A stretch of DNA of 64,000 nt, from contig NZ_UAQZ01000007.1 in NCBI RefSeq assembly GCF_900446215.1, positions 558,001 to 622,000 on the forward strand. The letters run 5' to 3'. The DNA is from Burkholderia cenocepacia (lineage in GTDB: Bacteria > Pseudomonadota > Gammaproteobacteria > Burkholderiales > Burkholderiaceae). Position 1 is the first letter of the stretch. The number at the start of each line of letters is the position of its first letter. Of the stretch, positions 28,368 to 37,781 are shown piece after piece. The notes under the pieces are model-generated. The model saw only the letters and a list, made by a program, of their open reading frames with translations. It did not search any database and had not been told where the DNA came from. The position numbers and the translations under genes are program-made.

Positions 28368-29801
28368 ATGCAAAACGATCCCGGCGGCTTTGCCGCGGTT
28401 CTCGCCAATCCGATTCTCAACACGGATTCGTACAAGGCTTCCCACTTCCTGCAGTATCCGCCGGACGCATCGGCGATGTTCTCGTACGTCGAATCGCGCG
28501 GCGGCCGTTACGACCGCACGCTGTTCTTCGGCCTGCAGATGCTGCTGAAGCAGTACCTGTGCAAGCCGGTGACGCACGCGATGATCGACGACGCGCGCGA
28601 TTTCTTCACGGTGCACGGCGAGCCGTTCAACGAAGCAGGATGGCGCTATGTCGTCGAGCACTACGACGGTTACCTGCCGGTGAGGATCCGCGCGGTGCCG
28701 GAAGGCTCGATCGTGCCGGTGAACAACGTGCTGATGACGGTCGAATGCGACGATCCGCAGGTGTTCTGGCTCGCGTCGTATCTCGAGACGATGCTGTTGC
28801 GCATCTGGTATCCGGTGACGGTGGCGACCCGCAGCTGGCACCTGCGGCAGACGATTCGCCGCTTCCTCGAACGGACCGACGACGATCTCGCGCAACTGCC
28901 GTTCAAGCTGCACGACTTCGGCGCGCGCGGCGTGTCGAGCGCAGAATCGGCCGCGATCGGCGGCGCCGCGCACCTCGTGAATTTCATGGGCTCGGACACG
29001 GTGCTCGGCGTGCTGGCCGCGAACCGCTTCTATCGCGAGCCGATGGCCGCCTACTCGGTGCCGGCGGCCGAGCACAGCACGATCACGTCGTGGGGGCGCG
29101 AGGGCGAGGCCGATGCGTACCGCAACATGATCAGGCGCTTCGGTTTGCCGGGTGCGATCGTATCGGTCGTGTCGGACTCCTATGATCTGTTCGCCGCGCT
29201 CGATCTGTGGGGTGGCGAACTGCGGCAGGCGGTGCTCGATTCGGGCGCGACGCTCGTCGTGCGTCCCGATTCCGGCGATCCGGTGACGATCGTGTTGCAG
29301 ACCGTGCGCGCGCTCGACGCGTCGTTCGGTTCGACCGTGAACGGCAAGGGGCGGCGCGTGCTGAACCGCGTGCGCGTGATCCAGGGCGACGGTGTCGACG
29401 AGCAGTCGATCGAGGCGATCCTCGCCGCGCTCGACGATGCCGGCTATGCGGCCGGCAACGTGGTGTTCGGCATGGGCGGTGCGTTGTTGCAGCGCGTGAA
29501 CCGCGATACGCAGCGCTTCGCGATGAAGTGTTCGGCCATCCGGCGTGATGGCGTATGGCACGACGTTCGCAAGGATCCGGTCACCGATCGGGGCAAGCGC
29601 TCGAAGCAGGGGCGGTTGACGTTGCTGCGCAATTGGCGCACCGGCGAGTATCGGACGGTGACGTTGCCGGTCGCGTGGGATGATCGCGTGCTGGAAGGCG
29701 AATGGGAAGAGGCGCTCGAGACGGTGTTCGACACCGGGCGTTTGCTCGTCGATACGTCGTTCGCCGAGGTCCGGGCGAGGGCGCATGCGGGGGAGGTGTG
29801 A
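28368..29801 (+). CDS. nadV: Nicotinamide phosphoribosyltransferase
   Basis: A 477-aa enzyme of the NAMPT/NadV family, joining nicotinamide with phosphoribosyl pyrophosphate to form NMN. Signatures include LNTDSYKASHFLQYPP at the N-terminus, DFGARGVSSAESAAIGGAAH (about 183-202), AAEHSTITSWG with the catalytic-type His236, VVRPDSGDPV and GDGVDEQSIEAIL. Ribosome site GAGGAG before ATG 28368. Directly follows nadM-Nudix, so the operon provides the short salvage route that bypasses nicotinamidase. Such pairs are also found in phages. Confidence 0.95.
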   Translation: MQNDPGGFAAVLANPILNTDSYKASHFLQYPPDASAMFSYVESRGGRYDRTLFFGLQMLLKQYLCKPVTHAMIDDARDFFTVHGEPFNEAGWRYVVEHYDGYLPVRIRAVPEGSIVPVNNVLMTVECDDPQVFWLASYLETMLLRIWYPVTVATRSWHLRQTIRRFLERTDDDLAQLPFKLHDFGARGVSSAESAAIGGAAHLVNFMGSDTVLGVLAANRFYREPMAAYSVPAAEHSTITSWGREGEADAYRNMIRRFGLPGAIVSVVSDSYDLFAALDLWGGELRQAVLDSGATLVVRPDSGDPVTIVLQTVRALDASFGSTVNGKGRRVLNRVRVIQGDGVDEQSIEAILAALDDAGYAAGNVVFGMGGALLQRVNRDTQRFAMKCSAIRRDGVWHDVRKDPVTDRGKRSKQGRLTLLRNWRTGEYRTVTLPVAWDDRVLEGEWEEALETVFDTGRLLVDTSFAEVRARAHAGEV

Positions 29802-29830
29802 CGCAGGCGGCGGGCCATCCCGCCGCTGCG
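29802..29830 (+). terminator. Hairpin after nadV
   Basis: A stem of about 12 bp with one bulge (29802-29814 pairs 29819-29830) and a 4-nt loop, immediately after the nadV stop. It lies between convergent nadV and the MocR gene. No T-tract follows, so it may act with Rho or as an mRNA end stabiliser. Confidence 0.4.
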
Positions 29831-29843
29831 CGGCAGGTTCGCG

Positions 29844-31319
29844 TCACTTGCCGGCCAGTACACGGCTGCCGGCATTCGCCGGCGCGCCGCCGCGCTCCAC
29901 CACCCGCACCGCCTCCATCGCCCGCGCCAGCGCATCGAACACCGCCGGACCCTTGCAACGCGACACGTTGAAGCGCATGTACGACGTCGCGCTGCGCGAC
30001 GCGCTGAACACGTCGCCGGGCGCGAGCACCACGTCATGGTCCAGCGCATGACGCGCGACGCGCGCGGCGTCGAGCCCGTCCGGCAATTGCGCCCACACGA
30101 ACAACCCGCCGCGCGGCTCCGTCCAGATCCCGAGCCCGGCCCGCGCGAGGCGCCGGATCGTTTCGCCCATCGCGTCCGCGAGACGCGCGCGCAGGCTGTC
30201 GAGATGGCGCCGGTACGTGCCGTCGATCAGCAGCCGGTGCACGACGTTCGCGCCGATCTGTGCATTGCCGAACGACGTCGCGAGCTTCAGGTCGACGAGC
30301 GCGTCGATCCATTCCGGACGCGCGGCGACATAGCCGCAGCGGATCGCGGCCGACAGCGTCTTCGAGAAGCTGCCGATCGACACGACGCGCGACAGCCCGT
30401 CGAACGCCGCGAGGCGCGGTGCGGGCGTGCTCTCGAAATCCGCGAAGATGTCGTCCTCGACGATCAGCAGCCCGTGCTCGGCCGCGAGCGTCAGCAGCCG
30501 GTGCGCGACGGGCGGTGCGAGCGTCGCGCCGGTCGGGTTGTGCAGCGCGGCGTTGGTGATGTACAGGCGCGGCCGGTGCTCGGCGAGTACCTGCTCGAAG
30601 CGCACGAGATCGGGGCCGTTCGGCGTGAACGGGACGCTGACGATCCGTGCGCGATGCGCGCGCAGCAGCGCCTGGAAGTTGAAGTAGCACGGATCGTCGA
30701 GCACGACCGTATCGCCGGGCTCCAGCAGCAGGCGGCACACGAGGTCGAGCGCGTGCGTGCCGCCGTCGGTCAGCATGATCTGCGCGGGTTCCGCGTGGAC
30801 GCCGTGCTGCGCGAGCCGCCACGCAAGCTGCTGGCGCAGCGCGGGCAGGCCGAGCGGGGTCGCATAGTCGGTCAGCGCATCGGCTTCGTCGCGCGACACG
30901 GCGCGCAACGCGCGCCGCAGGCTTTCGTCGGGCAGCCACGACGACGGCAACCATCCGCAGCCGGGCTTCACCGACGTCGGCGCCGCTTCGAGCGACTGAC
31001 GCGACAGCCACAGCGGATCGAGCGCGCGATCGAGGCGCGGGCCGAGTTCCGCGAGCGCGAGCGGCGGTGCGTGCCCCGATACATAGAAGCCCGAACCGCG
31101 TCGGGCGACGAGCACGCCTTCACTCGCGAGCCGTTCGTACGCATCGACGACCGTCGATTTCGATACGCCGAGCGCATCGGCCATCATCCGGATCGACGGC
31201 ACGCGCGCGCCGGGCATCAGCGCGCGGCTCGAGATCCGCGCGCGCAACGTATCCATGACGGTTTCCACGCGCGTGCGCGACGGCGCGGGCGGAGCGGGAA
31301 TCGGGGCGGAATGGCTCAT
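29844..31319 (-). CDS. MocR family regulator (GntR HTH fused to aminotransferase-like domain)
   Basis: A 491-aa fusion: a GntR-type winged helix (about residues 15-80, PSIRMMADALGVSKSTVVDAYE) and a fold-type I aminotransferase domain that binds PLP (GGTHALDLVC, NALHNPTG-like AALHNPTGATL, and the PLP lysine in SIGSFSKTLSA). MocR proteins sense PLP or amino acid adducts and often control a divergent transporter or PLP-metabolism gene. Start ATG 31319 (MSHSAPIP) is preferred over a TTG three codons upstream. The EamA transporter is divergent, and a strong operator-like repeat lies between them. Confidence 0.92.
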   Translation of the reverse strand: MSHSAPIPAPPAPSRTRVETVMDTLRARISSRALMPGARVPSIRMMADALGVSKSTVVDAYERLASEGVLVARRGSGFYVSGHAPPLALAELGPRLDRALDPLWLSRQSLEAAPTSVKPGCGWLPSSWLPDESLRRALRAVSRDEADALTDYATPLGLPALRQQLAWRLAQHGVHAEPAQIMLTDGGTHALDLVCRLLLEPGDTVVLDDPCYFNFQALLRAHRARIVSVPFTPNGPDLVRFEQVLAEHRPRLYITNAALHNPTGATLAPPVAHRLLTLAAEHGLLIVEDDIFADFESTPAPRLAAFDGLSRVVSIGSFSKTLSAAIRCGYVAARPEWIDALVDLKLATSFGNAQIGANVVHRLLIDGTYRRHLDSLRARLADAMGETIRRLARAGLGIWTEPRGGLFVWAQLPDGLDAARVARHALDHDVVLAPGDVFSASRSATSYMRFNVSRCKGPAVFDALARAMEAVRVVERGGAPANAGSRVLAGK

Positions 31320-31330
31320 GGCGAACAATG

Positions 31331-31359
31331 AACTGTACGGCCGGTTGTCCAGTACAGTT
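31331..31359. promoter_or_regulatory. Operator-like inverted repeat between MocR and EamA genes
   Basis: Perfect 8-bp half-sites AACTGTAC (31331-31338) and GTACAGTT (31352-31359) separated by 13 bp, starting 12 bp from the MocR start codon. Position and symmetry fit MocR autorepression and control of the EamA gene. Confidence 0.65.
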
Positions 31360-31451
31360 TGTCTGAATTGTATTGGGCTGTAGCTTACGCCGTTTTCGCC
31401 GGCGGCGGATCATCGGTCATCCATCATCCATTTCCCCATTCAGGATCGACC

Positions 31452-32339
31452 GTGCAAAAGACGACCGACGGATGGCTCAGCGGCCTGCTGGGCGTCATCA
31501 TTTTCAGTGGCTCGCTGCCCGCGACGCGTGTCGCGGTACAAGGGCTCGACCCGCTGTTCCTGACGTTCGCCCGCGCGACCATCGCCGGTGCGCTCGGCCT
31601 GCTGCTGCTCGTCGTGCTGAAGCAGCGGCGGCCGTCGCGCGCCGAGGCCGTGTCGCTGGCCATCGTCGCGCTCGGTGTCGTGGTCGGGTTCCCGTTGCTG
31701 ACGGCGCTTGCGTTGAAGCACGTGACGTCGGCGCACGCGATCGTGTTCGTCGGGCTGCTGCCGCTCGCGACCGCGCTGTTCGGCGTGTGGCGCGGCGGGG
31801 AACGGCCGCGGCTGCCGTTCTGGATCTTCTCGATCGTCGGCAGCGGCGCGGTGGCCGCGTTCGCGCTGCGTAACGGCGGGCAGGCGTCGGTGGTCGGCGA
31901 TGCGCTGATGCTGGCCGCGATCGTCGCGTGCGGGCTCGGTTATGCGGAAGGCGCGCGCCTGTCGCGCCAGCTCGGCGGCTGGCAGGTGATCTCGTGGGCG
32001 CTCGTGTTGTCGCTGCCGCTGATGCTGCCGCTCACGTGGCTGACCTGGCCCGCGTCGTTCGACGGAGTAGACGCCGCCGCGCTGTGGGGGCTCGCGTACG
32101 TGTCGCTGTTCAGCATGTTGATCGGCTTCGTGTTCTGGTATCGCGGGCTGGCGCTCGGCGGGATCGCGGGCGTCGGCCAGTTGCAGCTGCTGCAGCCGTT
32201 CTTCGGCCTCCTGCTCGCGGCCGGGCTGCTGCACGAGACGGTGCCGCCGTCGATGGTGGTCGTGACGGTCGTCGTGGTCGGCTGCGTGGCGGGCGCGAAG
32301 TACTTCTCGAAGATGGCGCCCGTGCAGCGTGCGGGGTGA
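31452..32339 (+). CDS. EamA/DMT family exporter
   Basis: A 295-aa transporter of ten predicted helices with two EamA repeats, starting WLSGLLGVIIFSGSLPATRV. Such proteins export amino acids or other metabolites. Start: GTG 31452 gives the family N-terminus; upstream codons are not conserved-looking. It is divergent from the MocR regulator, which probably activates or represses it. The exported substrate is unknown. Confidence 0.88.
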   Translation: MQKTTDGWLSGLLGVIIFSGSLPATRVAVQGLDPLFLTFARATIAGALGLLLLVVLKQRRPSRAEAVSLAIVALGVVVGFPLLTALALKHVTSAHAIVFVGLLPLATALFGVWRGGERPRLPFWIFSIVGSGAVAAFALRNGGQASVVGDALMLAAIVACGLGYAEGARLSRQLGGWQVISWALVLSLPLMLPLTWLTWPASFDGVDAAALWGLAYVSLFSMLIGFVFWYRGLALGGIAGVGQLQLLQPFFGLLLAAGLLHETVPPSMVVVTVVVVGCVAGAKYFSKMAPVQRAG

Positions 32340-32471
32340 CGCAGGCGCAGCGGCGTGCCGCGCATCAGGCCGACGCCCTCCGGTGCGAGGCTGGCCGTAA
32401 GCCGATTGCCACCGATGCGCATGATCGCGACATGCGCTCGATCCTGCACCCGATGACGCGGCCCAAGGCAA

Positions 32472-32508
32472 AACGGCCAGGCTGCCGGTAGCGGCAAGCC
32501 TGGCCGTT
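32472..32508. terminator. Bidirectional hairpin between EamA and lysA
   Basis: A 12-bp perfect stem (32472-32483 with 32497-32508) extended by inner GCC/GGC pairs. On the minus strand it is followed by GTTTTGCC, so it serves lysA best (stop at 32534); on the plus strand it lies 133 bp after the EamA stop. Confidence 0.7.
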
Positions 32509-32533
32509 GGGCGTTCGTCACGCCGGGCGCGGG

Positions 32534-33772
32534 TTACTCGAACGTTTCCAGCGCGAGCAATTCGCCGATCGTCTGCCGGCGGCGGATCAGTCGCGGCGTG
32601 CCGCGATCGACGAGCACTTCCGGCGCGAGCGGCCGGCTGTTGTAGTTCGACGACATCGACGCGCCGTACGCGCCCGCGTCGTGCAGGAACAGCAGGTCGC
32701 CGATCTGCGGCTGCGCGAGCTTGCGGTGCGTGACCACGCCGCCTGCATCCTGCGTGAACACGTCGCCCGATTCGCACAGCGGCCCCGCGATCGCGAGATC
32801 GACGAGCGGCCGGCCGGCGGGCAGCGCGCCATCGTGCGCGTGTACCGACACCGCGTGATAGCTGCCGTACATCGACGGGCGCATCAGGTCGTTGAAGCCC
32901 GCGTCGATCAGCACGAAATCGTGCTTCGGCCGACGGTTGACGGCTTGCACCTCGGTGACGAGCGTGCCGGCTTCGGCGACGAGAAAGCGGCCCGGTTCGA
33001 TCTCGATGCGCACCGGGTGGCCGAGATGCCGTTCGATCCGCTTGCGCGCGGCGTCCCACTGGCTGAAGTAGTGACCGACGTCGACGCGCGGTTCGCCGTC
33101 GCGATACGGGATCGACAGGCCGCCGCCGGCCGAGATCGCATCGATGTCGTGGCCGAGCGACGTGACGAGATCGACCATCGCATCGCACACCTGCGACAGG
33201 TGGCCGTAGTCGACGCCCGAACCGATGTGCATGTGGATGCCGACCAGCTTCAGCCCGTACTGGCGCACGATCTCGATCGCGCGCGGTACGTCGTCGATCC
33301 AGATGCCGTGCTTGCTCTGCGGGCCGCCGGTGTTGGTCTTGTTGCTGTGACCGTGGCCGAACCCGGGATTCACGCGCAGCCACACGCGGTGGCCGGGCGC
33401 GTGCTCGCCGATGCGCGCGAGCATGTCGAGCGAGCCGGCGTTCACGGTCACGCCGTGCTTGAGCACCGCCGCGAGCGTCGGGCGGTCGATCAGGTCGGCC
33501 GTGAACACGACGCCTTCCGGTTCGCCTGCCGGGCTGAACCCCGCCGCGAGGCTGCGCTCGATCTCGCCGAGCGACACGGCGTCGACGCACGCGCCTTCTT
33601 CGCGCATCAGCTTGAGGATATGGACGTTCGAATTCGCCTTCTGCGCGTAACGGATCACGTCGAACTGGCGCAGTTGGGCGATGCGGTCGCGGATGACGTC
33701 GGCGTCGTACACCCACAGCGGGGTGCCGTATTGCTGCGCGAGCGTCGCGAGCTGGCGGGAATCGAGAGACAT
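32534..33772 (-). CDS. lysA: Diaminopimelate decarboxylase
   Basis: A 412-aa PLP enzyme of fold type III that converts meso-diaminopimelate to lysine. The PLP lysine is Lys45 (YAQKANSN). Further motifs are HIGSGVDYGHLSQVCD, SAGGGLSIPY (phosphate loop), EPGRFLVAEAG and GPLCESGDVF (the dimer-contributed active-site cysteine region). The build matches the E. coli-type LysA, in line with the divergent LysR regulator at 33875, the same arrangement as lysR-lysA in enterobacteria. Burkholderia usually has another lysA in chromosome 1, so this may be a second copy. Confidence 0.93.
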   Translation of the reverse strand: MSLDSRQLATLAQQYGTPLWVYDADVIRDRIAQLRQFDVIRYAQKANSNVHILKLMREEGACVDAVSLGEIERSLAAGFSPAGEPEGVVFTADLIDRPTLAAVLKHGVTVNAGSLDMLARIGEHAPGHRVWLRVNPGFGHGHSNKTNTGGPQSKHGIWIDDVPRAIEIVRQYGLKLVGIHMHIGSGVDYGHLSQVCDAMVDLVTSLGHDIDAISAGGGLSIPYRDGEPRVDVGHYFSQWDAARKRIERHLGHPVRIEIEPGRFLVAEAGTLVTEVQAVNRRPKHDFVLIDAGFNDLMRPSMYGSYHAVSVHAHDGALPAGRPLVDLAIAGPLCESGDVFTQDAGGVVTHRKLAQPQIGDLLFLHDAGAYGASMSSNYNSRPLAPEVLVDRGTPRLIRRRQTIGELLALETFE

Positions 33773-33874
33773 GGCGGATGAACCGGATGGAATGAACGGA
33801 TAGCGGGATGATGCGCCTGATCGTCTATACAGTAAAATGCCGATTTATCTTCATTCGATTCATTCCTGATATAT

Positions 33875-34795
33875 ATGATCATGCTGACGCACCGTCATAT
33901 CGAGGTGTTCCGTGCGCTGATGGTCACCGGCAGCACGACGCGCGCGGCCGAGATGCTGTACACGTCGCAGCCGACGATCAGCCGCGAACTGGCGCGGATG
34001 GAGCAGGTCGTCGGCTTCGCGCTGTTCGAACGCGCGCACGGCCGGCTGCGCCCGACGATGGCCGCGCTCACGCTGTTCGACGACGTGCGGCTCGCGTATG
34101 TGGGGCTCGAACGCGTCGCGGCGACGGCCGCGCGCCTGCGCGAATTCCGCGACGGGCAATTGTCGGTGATCGCGCTGCCGGCGTTCTCGCACGCGATCCT
34201 GCCCGGCGCGTGCCGGCGCTTTCACGACGCGCATGCGGGTGTCAGCGTGTCGGTCGCGACGCAGGAGTCGCCGGTGCTCGAGGAGTGGCTCACCGCGCAG
34301 CGTTACGACCTCGGGCTGACCGAGCACGACGTCGCGCCGGCCGGCACCGTGCTCACGCCGCTGCTCGAAGTCGATGAAGTGTGCGTGTTGCCCGACGGCC
34401 ATCCGCTGCTCGCGCAGGACGCGATCGATTTGCTCGATCTCGCCGACCGCCCGTTCGTGAGCCTGTCGCTGAACGATCCGTACCGCATCCTGATCGACGA
34501 GGCGTTCGCGCAACTCGGTGTCGCGCCGCGCTCGGTGGTCGATACGCCGTCGGCGGTGTCGGTGTGCGCGTTCGTGCGGCAAGGGCTCGGCGCCGCGATC
34601 GTCAACCCGCTCACGGCGCTCGATTTCGTCGGCCGCGATCTGCACGTGCGGCCGCTGACGCGGTCGTTTCCGTACCGGGTCAGCGTGATCGTGCCCGAGC
34701 ACCGGCCGAAGAGCCTGCTCGTCGATGCGTTCGCCGATGCATTGCGCGGCGAAGCGAAGGCGATCCGCCGCCGGCTCGCCGCGCACCTCGGCTAG
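33875..34795 (+). CDS. lysR: LysR family regulator, probable activator of lysA
   Basis: A 306-aa LTTR. The HTH is HIEVFRALMVTGSTTRAAEM then TSQPTISRELARME, closely like enterobacterial LysR, which activates lysA in response to diaminopimelate and lysine. Two start codons are possible: ATG 33875 and ATG 33881 (MLTHRHIEVF, closer to the family start). The 102-bp AT-rich space to the divergent lysA should hold the operator. Confidence 0.88.
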   Translation: MIMLTHRHIEVFRALMVTGSTTRAAEMLYTSQPTISRELARMEQVVGFALFERAHGRLRPTMAALTLFDDVRLAYVGLERVAATAARLREFRDGQLSVIALPAFSHAILPGACRRFHDAHAGVSVSVATQESPVLEEWLTAQRYDLGLTEHDVAPAGTVLTPLLEVDEVCVLPDGHPLLAQDAIDLLDLADRPFVSLSLNDPYRILIDEAFAQLGVAPRSVVDTPSAVSVCAFVRQGLGAAIVNPLTALDFVGRDLHVRPLTRSFPYRVSVIVPEHRPKSLLVDAFADALRGEAKAIRRRLAAHLG

Positions 34796-34851
34796 CGGCA
34801 CCGTATGATGGGCGTTTTGCCGCCATCGTCCTCATTTTCCGGAATCCCGTT

Positions 34852-35451
34852 ATGACCGACGCATCGTCTTCCCTCGAACAACCGACCCTCGTCGGCGAAC
34901 GTGTCGTCCTGCGTCCGCTCGACGTGTCCGACCGGCAAGCGCTGCTGGACGCTGCAGCCGACGGCGAGTTGTGGAACCTGAAGGTCACGGTCGTGCCGGG
35001 CGCGCAGACGGTCGACGCCTACATCGATACGGCATTGCAGGGCCGCGCGGCCGGCACCGTGATGCCGTTCGTGATCGTCGATCGCGCATCGGGTCGCGCC
35101 ATCGGCAGTACACGCTTCTGGAAGATCGATCGCACGAATCGCAAGCTGGAGATCGGCCATACGTGGTTGAGCGAATCGGCGCAGCGTACGCGGGCGAATA
35201 CCGAAGCGAAGTGGTTGCTGCTGACCTATGCGTTCGACACGATGCGATGCGTACGCGTGCAGTTCACGACGGACGAGCTGAACGAGAAATCGCGCGCGGC
35301 GATCCTGCGGCTCGGTGCGAAACAGGAGGGCATCGTGCGTCACGAACGGATCATGCCGGACGGCCGCAAGCGCAATTCGGTGCGCTTCAGCATCATCGAC
35401 GACGAATGGCCGGAAGTGCGTGCGCGGCTCGACGCGAAGCTGGCGACGTAA
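34852..35451 (+). CDS. GNAT family N-acetyltransferase (RimJ/RimL-like)
   Basis: A 199-aa acetyltransferase of the RimJ/RimL type (LVGERVVLRPLDVSDRQALL at the N-terminus; EIGHTWLSESAQRTRANTEA as the acetyl-CoA region; RLGAKQEGIVRHERIMPDG near the end). These proteins acetylate protein N-termini, amino acids or small molecules. It follows the LysR gene by 56 bp in the same direction, but no functional link is apparent. Start ATG 34852 gives a family-like N-terminus. Confidence 0.87.
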   Translation: MTDASSSLEQPTLVGERVVLRPLDVSDRQALLDAAADGELWNLKVTVVPGAQTVDAYIDTALQGRAAGTVMPFVIVDRASGRAIGSTRFWKIDRTNRKLEIGHTWLSESAQRTRANTEAKWLLLTYAFDTMRCVRVQFTTDELNEKSRAAILRLGAKQEGIVRHERIMPDGRKRNSVRFSIIDDEWPEVRARLDAKLAT

Positions 35452-35532
35452 CGTGTGCCGCGCCGCCGGCAGGGGAGGCGGCGACGCGACAGGGGGCGGT
35501 GCGCCGCGCACGATGCGCGGCGCTGCATCGTG

Positions 35533-36111
35533 TTACTGCGCCGATGCGAGGTGATGACGCTGCGCGAGCTTCTGCGCGTCTGCATAGTGCGCCTGCAGGA
35601 TCGGCAGCGCCTGGCGTGCGACTTCCTTCAGCTTGGTGTCGCGGCCCGATGCGATTTCGGCCTGGAATGCCGAGATCGCCTTTTGCTGGCCGGCGAGCGC
35701 GACCTGTTCGATGTAGGCCTTGTCGAAGTCGGCGCCGCGCAAGCTCTTGATGCTGTTCAGCACGGTCGTGTCCGGGTCGTTGGCCGGCACGTCGACGCCG
35801 CGCGGGCTCGCCGCGCGCATCGCCTGGATGATCTTCGCATCGTCGGTCGACACGCGTTGCGCGAAGGCCTTGACCTGGCTGTCCGACGTGCGCGAATCGG
35901 CGATGCGCGCGGCGTCGTGCTGGGTCGACACGGTTTTCGTGCCGTCCGTGATGAAGGTCTGGTCGGCTTCGTGGATGCGCGTCGCGGTGGCAGCCGGCGC
36001 GGCGGACGCGGCGGGGGCCGGTTGCGCGGTTTGCGCGGTCGCCGTCACGGCGACGAGAAGCAGGCCGGCGGCAGACAAGGCAAGGCGCGAGATGGGGGGA
36101 AAGCGGTTCAT
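35533..36111 (-). CDS. DUF4142 family periplasmic protein
   Basis: A 192-aa secreted protein: signal peptide (about residues 1-26, LALSAAGLLLVAVTATAQ), an Ala/Pro linker, and a helical DUF4142 domain (about 45-185; SQVKAFAQRVSTDDAKIIQAM, FDKAYIEQVALAGQQKAISA). DUF4142 is a ferritin-like helical family common in Burkholderia; function unknown. Strong ribosome site AAAGGAGGT just before ATG 36111. Confidence 0.87.
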   Translation of the reverse strand: MNRFPPISRLALSAAGLLLVAVTATAQTAQPAPAASAAPAATATRIHEADQTFITDGTKTVSTQHDAARIADSRTSDSQVKAFAQRVSTDDAKIIQAMRAASPRGVDVPANDPDTTVLNSIKSLRGADFDKAYIEQVALAGQQKAISAFQAEIASGRDTKLKEVARQALPILQAHYADAQKLAQRHHLASAQ

Positions 36112-36497
36112 GGGACCTCCTTTCGATCGGGGCTCTGGTTGAAAAACGGATCGTGTGATCCGTCGCTGTGCGAGAGACCGGGCGCGCCCGGGCCGGATTC
36201 GATGGCCACTCTGCCGCGGCGGCGTTCGAAGTGTTTCCCGGCCCGACTGATTCTAGGAGAGCGCTCGGGTAGCAGGTGCAACCGTGCTGTGGCTTGTGTA
36301 ACGGTTGGTAAGACGAATCGATGGGCATGCGCGCAGGCAGGTAGCGCGTACCTGATGCGCGTGCGGTGGCGGCAATTTTTGCGCGCGCGTGGCGCATGCA
36401 ATGCATGAGATGCAGGTGCGTGTCATCCGCATTTCATCGACGTGATGTTGTCGTGGCGGCTGCCGTGGCTGCATGCGCGCGTGGCGCGGCGAACGCG
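36112..36497. other. 386-bp gap between DUF4142 and HAD genes
   Basis: No gene is supported. It must hold the promoter of the DUF4142 gene on the minus strand; the region about 36240-36330 is less GC-rich and includes a possible TAGGAG element, but no promoter could be fixed. Confidence 0.4.
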
Positions 36498-37121
36498 TTA
36501 CACGCGTTCGAGCAGCGCGTCGAGGCGCGGCAGCAACGGCGTCGCGCAATGCGCCTGCAACGCGTCGGGCGCCGTATAGCCCCACGCGACGCCCTGGAAC
36601 GCGATCCGTGCACGCCGTGCCGCGTCGGCATCGCGGATTTCGTCGCCGACGTACAGCACTTCGTCGGCGCGCACGCCGGCCTCGCGAACGAGCGCGCGCA
36701 GACGACGCGCCTTGCCGAACAGCGGAATCCCGCATGCGAAATGGTCGACGCGCGCGCCGGCGCGCGGGCCGAGCCGGTCGCGCACGATCGCCTCGGTATT
36801 CGACGTGGCGATCGCGATGCGGATGCCGCGCGCGGCGAGCGCGTCGAACGTTTCGTCGACGCCGGGGAACAGCCGCACGTGCGCGACACGCGGCTGCATC
36901 AGGCGGCGCATGTCGATCGTCACGCGCGGCACTTTCCACATCGGCACGTCGAGCGCGCGGATGATGTCGCGCGCCGACATGCCGCGCAGCGCCGGGCGCA
37001 GTTCGGGCGTGGCGTCGCGAAAGCCGTGCAGGCGCGACGCTTCCGACAGCGCGGCGAGAAAACTGTCGAGCGAATCGGCGAGCGTGCCGTCGAAGTCGAA
37101 GGCGATGAGGCGGTAGGTCAT
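36498..37121 (-). CDS. HAD family hydrolase (phosphoglycolate phosphatase-like)
   Basis: A 207-aa haloacid dehalogenase-type phosphatase. Motif I is DFDGTLADS (nucleophile Asp9), motif II IAIATSNTE, motif III lysine about GKARRL and motif IV VLYVGDEIRDADAA. The small helical cap between motifs I and II fits the subfamily IA group of phosphoglycolate phosphatases and pyrophosphatases. Substrate unknown. The divergent GNAT gene starts 160 bp away. Confidence 0.9.
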   Translation of the reverse strand: MTYRLIAFDFDGTLADSLDSFLAALSEASRLHGFRDATPELRPALRGMSARDIIRALDVPMWKVPRVTIDMRRLMQPRVAHVRLFPGVDETFDALAARGIRIAIATSNTEAIVRDRLGPRAGARVDHFACGIPLFGKARRLRALVREAGVRADEVLYVGDEIRDADAARRARIAFQGVAWGYTAPDALQAHCATPLLPRLDALLERV

Positions 37122-37280
37122 GATGCAGCGTGGCAGGTTTATCGGGCGATGACATTGTCACCGAATCGAAGCCGGCAGAGTACGACCGTTCGTCCGCGGT
37201 GGATCGTTGCGCCCCTTGTCCGCCACTCGCCAGCGCGGTATCGTCGATGCTCCGCCTTCCGTCCCGACCGGAGAACAGAC

Positions 37281-37724
37281 GTGCCCGCAGCCACCCCCGC
37301 CACGCTGAGATTTTCCACCGACAAGCGCGAACTCGACATCGACGCGATCTTCGATTTCCTGCATCGCGACGCGTACTGGTCGCAGGGCATTCCGCGCGAC
37401 GTGGTCGAGCGCGCGATCGACGGTTCGCTGTGCTTCGGCGCGTACGTCGGCGACCGGTTCGTCGGGTTCGCGCGGCTCGTCACCGATCAGGCGACGTTCG
37501 CGTACCTGTGCGACGTGTTCGTGCTGCCGGCCGAACGCGGCAACGGCTACGGCCGCGCGCTGATCGACCATATATTCGCGCAGGAGATGGTGCGGCGGCT
37601 GCGCCGCATCATGCTCGCGACGACTGATGCGCACGCGCTGTACCGGCCGGTCGGTTTCGGTCCGCCGGCGAACCCCGAGCGGCTGATGGAGATCCGCCGC
37701 CCCGACATCTACACGACACGCTGA
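37281..37724 (+). CDS. GNAT family N-acetyltransferase
   Basis: A 147-aa acetyltransferase. The acetyl-CoA motif is VLPAERGNGYGRALIDHIF (Q/R-x-x-G-x-G/A variant) and the C-terminus has HALYRPVGFGPPANPERLME, a pattern common in small GNATs of proteobacteria. Start GTG 37281 gives a family-length protein; frames upstream are open but without similarity. Substrate unknown. Confidence 0.83.
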   Translation: MPAATPATLRFSTDKRELDIDAIFDFLHRDAYWSQGIPRDVVERAIDGSLCFGAYVGDRFVGFARLVTDQATFAYLCDVFVLPAERGNGYGRALIDHIFAQEMVRRLRRIMLATTDAHALYRPVGFGPPANPERLMEIRRPDIYTTR

Positions 37725-37781
37725 CGGGCGGCGCAGCGCATACAATACGCGCTTTCCCTTTTTGCCGAAGAGAAGCACACC

